Origin: a bacterium
GTDB taxonomy: Bacteria > Bacteroidota > Rhodothermia > Rhodothermales > UBA10348
Length of the DNA stretch: 48,150 nucleotides
Reading direction: 5' to 3'
Assembly: GCA_013204185.1 (NCBI GenBank)
Contig: JABMOI010000082.1
Coordinates: forward strand, 1-48,150
Under the pieces are notes generated by a model, which did not search any database, had not been told where the DNA came from, and saw only the letters and a list, made by a program, of their open reading frames with translations. A program made the translations under genes and the position numbers. Positions 43,940 through 48,150 of this stretch are shown piece after piece. How positions within the stretch are numbered: the stretch's first letter is position 1; the number at the start of each line of letters is the position of its first letter.

Positions 43940-44749
43940 CTAAAACGCAATTCGGATATCAATATTCCAGGCCTTGGAAAGAGACTCTACGATCTCCCTC
44001 TCCCCTACTTTTACAGTCCCATCTGCACTTGCAATTGTTACGAGATCGTCAAGAACCACAAGCCGCTGGGCCCTAGGTAATGCTTCTTTGATGGCTGACA
44101 CAGAATCTGTGATATCGTCCTGGTCTGGGCTTTGGCTGTAGTACTCAAGTGCGGTCCGAAGAATCGATCTGATTTTAGGTTCATCTAAATCGGGTTCCCA
44201 CTCACCAAGCCGATCTATCATGGTGGCAATTTCAACTTCCGATAATTCGCCATCCGTGCTATGGGCCATAATGATGTACATTAAGGCGATATCGTGCAAT
44301 ACACTCCATTCGGGATCGCTTTCGAGCCTTGCTGTTGTCTCTTCGATCAATCGATCTTTTGTGGCTCTTATGTCCCACGCGGCAGCTAATACAGAGAGAA
44401 TATTCTGTTCTGAGTTAAGAAGAACGCCATCAGCTTCAGCCACGCGCATTGCGTCTTCTAAAACTTGCTGTTTTTGCTCCGTACTTAGTGAGACGCCCAG
44501 CGATTTAACTGACTGAACGACCTCGCTTTCTGCTTCAGCTTCGAAAAAGATAGAAGCTGCTTCTAATACAATCTCATGGATTTGATGCTCATTGGCTTCA
44601 GGCTTCCAGGATTTAAGAGCCCTAGATATCGAATCGACCTCCGTGTCTGAAAGGGATGCATCCGTAGAGTAAGCCAAAGCCAAAAAGACCAAGGCCATGT
44701 CATGTAAATGGGTCCAAGAATCGTCTGCCGAATGCATATCTGAATTCAT
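43940..44749 (-). CDS. Protein with two tandem TerB-like domains
   Basis: The 269-aa all-helical protein is an internal duplication. WTHLHDMALVFLALAYSTDASLSDTEVDSISRALKSW and WSVLHDIALMYIIMAHSTDGELSEVEIATMIDRLGEW are matching repeats. Each half ends with an acidic TerB-like segment (LEDAMRVAEADGVLLNSEQNIL and LDDLVTIASADGTVKVGEREIV). TerB domains bind metal through acidic clusters and occur in tellurite-resistance and envelope-stress systems. No ter partners are adjacent. No signal peptide is seen. Confidence 0.75.
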   Translation of the reverse strand: MNSDMHSADDSWTHLHDMALVFLALAYSTDASLSDTEVDSISRALKSWKPEANEHQIHEIVLEAASIFFEAEAESEVVQSVKSLGVSLSTEQKQQVLEDAMRVAEADGVLLNSEQNILSVLAAAWDIRATKDRLIEETTARLESDPEWSVLHDIALMYIIMAHSTDGELSEVEIATMIDRLGEWEPDLDEPKIRSILRTALEYYSQSPDQDDITDSVSAIKEALPRAQRLVVLDDLVTIASADGTVKVGEREIVESLSKAWNIDIRIAF

Positions 44750-44789
44750 AAGTCAATTGGGAAATAAAAGAGAAGCCGTATGATACTAC

Positions 44790-45389
44790 TTACAGAGATG
44801 AAAATAACTGGCCTAATTCTTTTTCAACTTCCAAGACTCCCGAATTCGCATACCATTCGATGGTTGTACCTGATACAACACTGCCTTCAGCCTGATTGTC
44901 CATGAGGTTCTTTCGTATCAGCCGAATTTCTTCGGGTTGTGGTCCCCAAACCGCCACAATTTCACCAGCCTGATTTTCGATGATCAGCTTTGGAATAGAT
45001 CGGGCTCCATCTGTCAGATACTCATCTAACACCTGCAAATTGTCATTTTTAAGTCCAATTATTAACTGAATGTCTTTCTTTCGACTTGAAATCCATTGGA
45101 GCAAGGGTAAACTATACGCGGAATCGATGCACCAGTCGTCCGTGACGAAAAAGAATGTCAGTGGGCCAACTATACCATCCACTTCCTTCATAAAAGTCGG
45201 GCTGGGAAGCCATTCAGATTCAACTCGCTCTTGCCTTTCCAAGTTGTACTTAGAATAGAATCGATAGCGCCGTTCAATCTTGTCTAAGCCTTTGAGCGGC
45301 AACGAGTTCGTAGCCCTCCACTGACTCATATATTGGTCAACGGAAAGCGGATTATTTAGGCGTATAGTGGCGCGTGTAGGCTGAGCCAT
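44790..45389 (-). CDS. Thioredoxin-fold protein with a single active-site cysteine
   Basis: The 199-aa protein resembles the bacterial thioredoxin-like group with a TEDWCGDC motif. Here the site reads VTDDWCIDSAYSLPLL (Cys 87, Ser 90), so the resolving cysteine is replaced by Ser. The cis-Pro loop is kept (GARSIPKLIIENQAGEIVAVWGP). A mono-thiol site suggests thiol transfer or binding rather than dithiol reduction. It has no signal peptide and lies between the TerB-like gene and ric. Confidence 0.78.
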   Translation of the reverse strand: MAQPTRATIRLNNPLSVDQYMSQWRATNSLPLKGLDKIERRYRFYSKYNLERQERVESEWLPSPTFMKEVDGIVGPLTFFFVTDDWCIDSAYSLPLLQWISSRKKDIQLIIGLKNDNLQVLDEYLTDGARSIPKLIIENQAGEIVAVWGPQPEEIRLIRKNLMDNQAEGSVVSGTTIEWYANSGVLEVEKELGQLFSSL

Positions 45390-45477
45390 ATGAGACGAAT
45401 GCAGTAATTGTTAAAGACAAGGACTGCGATAGGTCTCGGTACACTCTCAAATGTTACTCGGTCGTGATTTTCTGAAT

Positions 45478-46161
45478 TCAGTTTACACCAGCGAGAGTAC
45501 GAGGAAAAAGAATGTTGTTTTCGAGGTGAACGTGCTCATGCATCGCTTTCTCGAGGTCTTCAAAGCCAGACCAAAGTGCGCGCCATGTATTGCACGCGTA
45601 TTCAGGCGCTACATAACTGTCTGTGAGCCGGTTAATTGCGCGAAGCGCCTCTCCAGCGTCCTCATGGTCCTGTTCCAAATCACCTAAGAGCGTTGACGCC
45701 TCTGTTTCGTTTCCTTGCATGATGGATGGAAACAGGACTTGCTCTTCCTTCAACATGTGCTCCATCAATTCGTCACCCAATTTGGTGTAGACCGCTTGAA
45801 GCTCAGAAAAACGTTCTGGATCGACGTGTCCATGAACCTTCTGAACCTTATCTAACATGGACTTTAATCGAGGAAGTTCAACTCTCAGCGGTTCGTGGTA
45901 CGTGGTGATAATGTGAGATATTAGCGCAACTGAGGATGCGCTTTTCCAATCGTTTGGACTTTCCTCTCCGTTACCAGCAGCCTGGAGTGTAATGTCTAAA
46001 AGTACCTGGTCGACATCTAATCCCTTCTTTTCGCAAACGGACTCAAGAGACTTACCTCCGCCACAACAGAAATCAATTCCAAAGCGATAAAACGACCGCG
46101 TCGCGGAAGGCTGTTCTACGGCTATGTCTCCTACTCGTGATTCTGGGGAAAAAGATGACAT
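45478..46161 (-). CDS. ric: Di-iron repair of iron centres protein (RIC/ScdA/YtfE)
   Basis: The 227-aa protein has the N-terminal ScdA domain with the ATRSFYRFGIDFCCGGGKSLESVC motif. The hemerythrin-like domain has histidines in SHIITTYHEPLRVELPRL, KVHGHVDPERF, LMEHMLKEEQVLFPSI, LEQDHEDAGEAL and MHEHVHLENNILFPR, enough for the di-iron site. RIC repairs Fe-S clusters damaged by nitric oxide and oxidative stress. A perfect inverted repeat lies just upstream of the start codon, suggesting control by a stress-sensing repressor. Confidence 0.93.
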   Translation of the reverse strand: MSSFSPESRVGDIAVEQPSATRSFYRFGIDFCCGGGKSLESVCEKKGLDVDQVLLDITLQAAGNGEESPNDWKSASSVALISHIITTYHEPLRVELPRLKSMLDKVQKVHGHVDPERFSELQAVYTKLGDELMEHMLKEEQVLFPSIMQGNETEASTLLGDLEQDHEDAGEALRAINRLTDSYVAPEYACNTWRALWSGFEDLEKAMHEHVHLENNILFPRTLAGVN

Positions 46162-46178
46162 AAATAGCTCCGATAGTT

Positions 46179-46206
46179 TTATTTAAGACAAATAACTCTT
46201 AAATAA
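46179..46206. promoter_or_regulatory. Candidate operator upstream of ric
   Basis: TTATTTAAGA-caaataac-TCTTAAATAA is a perfect 10-bp inverted repeat with an 8-nt spacer, ending 18 nt before the ric start. NsrR and other NO sensors use AT-rich dyads of this size upstream of ytfE/ric genes. The regulator is not identified here. Confidence 0.55.
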
Positions 46207-46300
46207 TACGGCGCTTTATATCCACATACGAACACGGTGCGCAAGACTCGGCACTAATTCACACTTGAGCACACACTTGCCTCCTCTACCTGAAGCGCCT

Positions 46301-48118
46301 CTATACCAAGAAGTGCTCCATCCCTTTTGATTCATTGATGTATCGCTCATGGACCCTTACGTAGGTCGTTTTAACTAAATGGTTGACCTCCTGGGCCGAT
46401 AGAAACTGCTCGGAAAAGCCTGGCATTTCCCGGTCCACAATTAATTTACAAGCCTGTTGAAAGTGAGCCATCAACTCTTTTGGATTTTCATCCCCAATCG
46501 CCATGCGAATGGTTGTTTGAGAAATACCGGCGCTGAGGAGCGCCTCACGGTCTAATTCAGAGTGGGATGTAAATGCTGGGCAAAGAACTGTGGTGTTGCA
46601 TTGGCCCAGGCTCACTTGGTGGTTGAAAACCGGAGCGAGAGAATCGAATAGGCTCACAAAGGTCTCCCTGGAAATTCCAGCGTCTTCAAAATCTATGGTG
46701 AAAAGAGGCGCTGACAGCTCATAGCGCAAGCTTCTCTTGCGAACCCCATAGTTCCAGTGCCCTTCAAGTGCATTACAATTAACATTGATCTTTGGATGGG
46801 AATCCAGAAAACGCGCTAGGACTAGCGTGTTGATGCACTTTTTCATCATTCGCATTTCAAGCGTTTTGATTCCTGAAATGACTTCGAATGCTTTATCTGA
46901 ATCTAGAAAAGCCCCTTTTATGTAGTAGGCATCCCAGAAAAGTGTTTCGTTCCACTTGACTCCTTTAAACACTTCGCCTTTGGGAATGAACATGCGTTCA
47001 TTTTTAGCGATAACGACTCCTGCCGTTGCATTACCGCTTCCAGCAAGATCCTTCGTATAGGAATGGATCAAGTAATCTGGACGGCACATTTCATCGTCCT
47101 GCTGAAGCGGTTTGTTTAAAAAGGGCGTGGCAATAGTGGAATCGTGAAGCACCTTCCACCCTTGTTCATGCGCTGATTTTGAAATGCCTGCAACATCCAA
47201 GACGTATCCGTGGGGGTTACATGGGGACTCAATAAAGACCCATACCCGTGAGCCGTTCTCAATTTGCTGTTCGTATTTTGCGCTTACTTCGGTTGCTAAT
47301 CGGTTAAACTCATCGACTTCATAGCCATCAAACCACTCCAATTTGGCAGCCATGCGGGTAGGGTCACCATAAAAATCATGGAGTAGCTGATAGGTCCCGC
47401 CGTATACGTTTCGAGAAACAATCACGATGTCTTGGTGCCGAATGAGGTGCGACAACAACGTGTCAATTGCGGCCATGCCTGAGTTAAAATTCCAAGCGAG
47501 ATACTCGTCGGCATACGGGCCAGCCTCTAGGTCAACGATGTAATTAGCAAGCGAGATTGAAGTCGGATTCAGCAGGCGGGAATAGATCTCGTGTAATGCT
47601 TCCTTTCCATGAAATGCATCGTCCACCCATTCGGTACAAGCGTAAATGTATGTTGCTGTGCGAACGATAACCGGATTGGCAGAAAAGAGCGCGGTTACGT
47701 TGTCAAAAATGGGATAGGGACCTTTCGCTTGCTGGGAATCGTCGGCGAGGTTGAGGCTCTGATACGACTTTCTAAACGGGTTCTGAATGGTATCCAGAAT
47801 TTTTGCGACCTGAAAGGAAAGGAATTTCTTCGCGTTGAAATATGCAATTCGGTCATTCTTATCCAGACCGTCTATTGTTTCTGAAGTAACCTCCCACAAC
47901 CGAGTTATATCAGATTGAGCACCATACAATTTTTGGACTGCCGCCTGCATCGCTTGTCCATATTCAGATTTGGAATCGATACCAAAGTGTTGAAGTTGTT
48001 CTTCGGCCAAAGCAACCACGGTTGTTTCTTCTGTCGATTTGCGGCGAGGCGAAAGAATCTTGGCGGCGTCGATGTTTATGACAGGCGCGACGCTTGATTT
48101 TGTAGGGAGTGATTGCAT
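46301..48118 (-). CDS. Cys/Met-metabolism PLP enzyme (cystathionine gamma-synthase family) with long N-terminal extension
   Basis: In this 605-aa protein, residues ~140-570 are the fold-type I Cys/Met domain: NFNSGMAAIDTLLSHL, VSRNVYGGTYQLL, FIESPCNPHGYVLDV, HDSTIATPF (Asp 326 region) and the Schiff-base Lys 356 in HSYTKDLAGSGNATAGVV. The first ~135 residues are not part of the usual ~400-aa enzyme. They are mainly helical and charged, with no recognised domain. The family includes cystathionine synthases/lyases and methionine gamma-lyases; the reaction here is undetermined. The promoter region lies at the right edge of the window. Confidence 0.85.
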   Translation of the reverse strand: MQSLPTKSSVAPVINIDAAKILSPRRKSTEETTVVALAEEQLQHFGIDSKSEYGQAMQAAVQKLYGAQSDITRLWEVTSETIDGLDKNDRIAYFNAKKFLSFQVAKILDTIQNPFRKSYQSLNLADDSQQAKGPYPIFDNVTALFSANPVIVRTATYIYACTEWVDDAFHGKEALHEIYSRLLNPTSISLANYIVDLEAGPYADEYLAWNFNSGMAAIDTLLSHLIRHQDIVIVSRNVYGGTYQLLHDFYGDPTRMAAKLEWFDGYEVDEFNRLATEVSAKYEQQIENGSRVWVFIESPCNPHGYVLDVAGISKSAHEQGWKVLHDSTIATPFLNKPLQQDDEMCRPDYLIHSYTKDLAGSGNATAGVVIAKNERMFIPKGEVFKGVKWNETLFWDAYYIKGAFLDSDKAFEVISGIKTLEMRMMKKCINTLVLARFLDSHPKINVNCNALEGHWNYGVRKRSLRYELSAPLFTIDFEDAGISRETFVSLFDSLAPVFNHQVSLGQCNTTVLCPAFTSHSELDREALLSAGISQTTIRMAIGDENPKELMAHFQQACKLIVDREMPGFSEQFLSAQEVNHLVKTTYVRVHERYINESKGMEHFLV

Positions 48119-48150
48119 GACCAGAAATCCAAGTTAGCAGGAAACTATAT

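Overview
The window is a gene-dense stretch of a bacterial chromosome with balanced base composition. No tRNA, rRNA, CRISPR array, insertion sequence or prophage was recognised. Protein style and gene content suggest a member of the Bacteroidota/Rhodothermota (FCB) lineage, possibly a marine Rhodothermales or Balneolales relative: a long acidic/basic IF2 N-terminus, a PNPase with an RGG tail, ScpA/ScpB next to an RluB-type synthase, and an ScdA/RIC protein. This assignment is inference from protein character and gene order, not from a marker search.

Layout. 1-176 is the tail of an Ala/Lys/Glu-rich protein, closed by a strong terminator. 266-4447 holds an HD-domain hydrolase, a sarcosine-oxidase-like flavoprotein overlapping an ornithine-cyclodeaminase-family enzyme, and a 2-phosphoglycerate-kinase-like protein with two ATP-cone domains. 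4475-12739 is a phosphate island. One minus-strand operon runs porin, pstS, phoU fusion, pstC, pstA, pstB1, pstB2. It is divergent from a Na+/phosphate symporter across a 120-bp region packed with ATGTYA-type repeats. Two features stand out: a PhoU fused to a catalytically dead LMW-phosphatase/ArsC-like domain, and two ATPases whose defects are complementary, predicting an asymmetric heterodimer. 12854-18833 holds an aldehyde dehydrogenase (minus), an aminotransferase, a small membrane protein, prfB with the programmed +1 frameshift, and nadB.

18889-28784 is the classical translation/RNA-processing cluster rimP-nusA-infB-rbfA-truB-ribF-rpsO-pnp. Tandem terminators precede rimP and a probable S15 autoregulatory leader precedes rpsO. 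28821-37935 continues on the plus strand: M16 peptidase, sugar-nucleotide epimerase, scpA-scpB-rluB (overlapping), guaB, an M24 peptidase overlapping an iodotyrosine-deiodinase-type nitroreductase, and a glycosyltransferase, followed by an RsbW-like ATPase.

38461-48118 is mostly minus-strand and more accessory. A tyrosine recombinase lies 1 nt upstream of miaA, and 46 bp beyond the recombinase start is a dif-like 11-6-11 palindrome. A compact four-gene membrane redox operon encodes a ferric-reductase-like haem membrane domain fused to a Rieske domain, with a coupled 34-aa single-span peptide absent from the ORF track. Then come FxsA, a DinB-like protein, a tandem TerB-like protein, a thioredoxin-fold protein lacking the second active-site Cys, RIC behind a perfect inverted repeat, and a long cystathionine-gamma-synthase-family enzyme.

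Functionally, phosphate uptake and sensing (Pst, PhoU, NptA-type symporter) dominate the left third, and core translation and nucleotide metabolism the centre. The right third combines chromosome maintenance, membrane redox and nitrosative or metal-stress functions.
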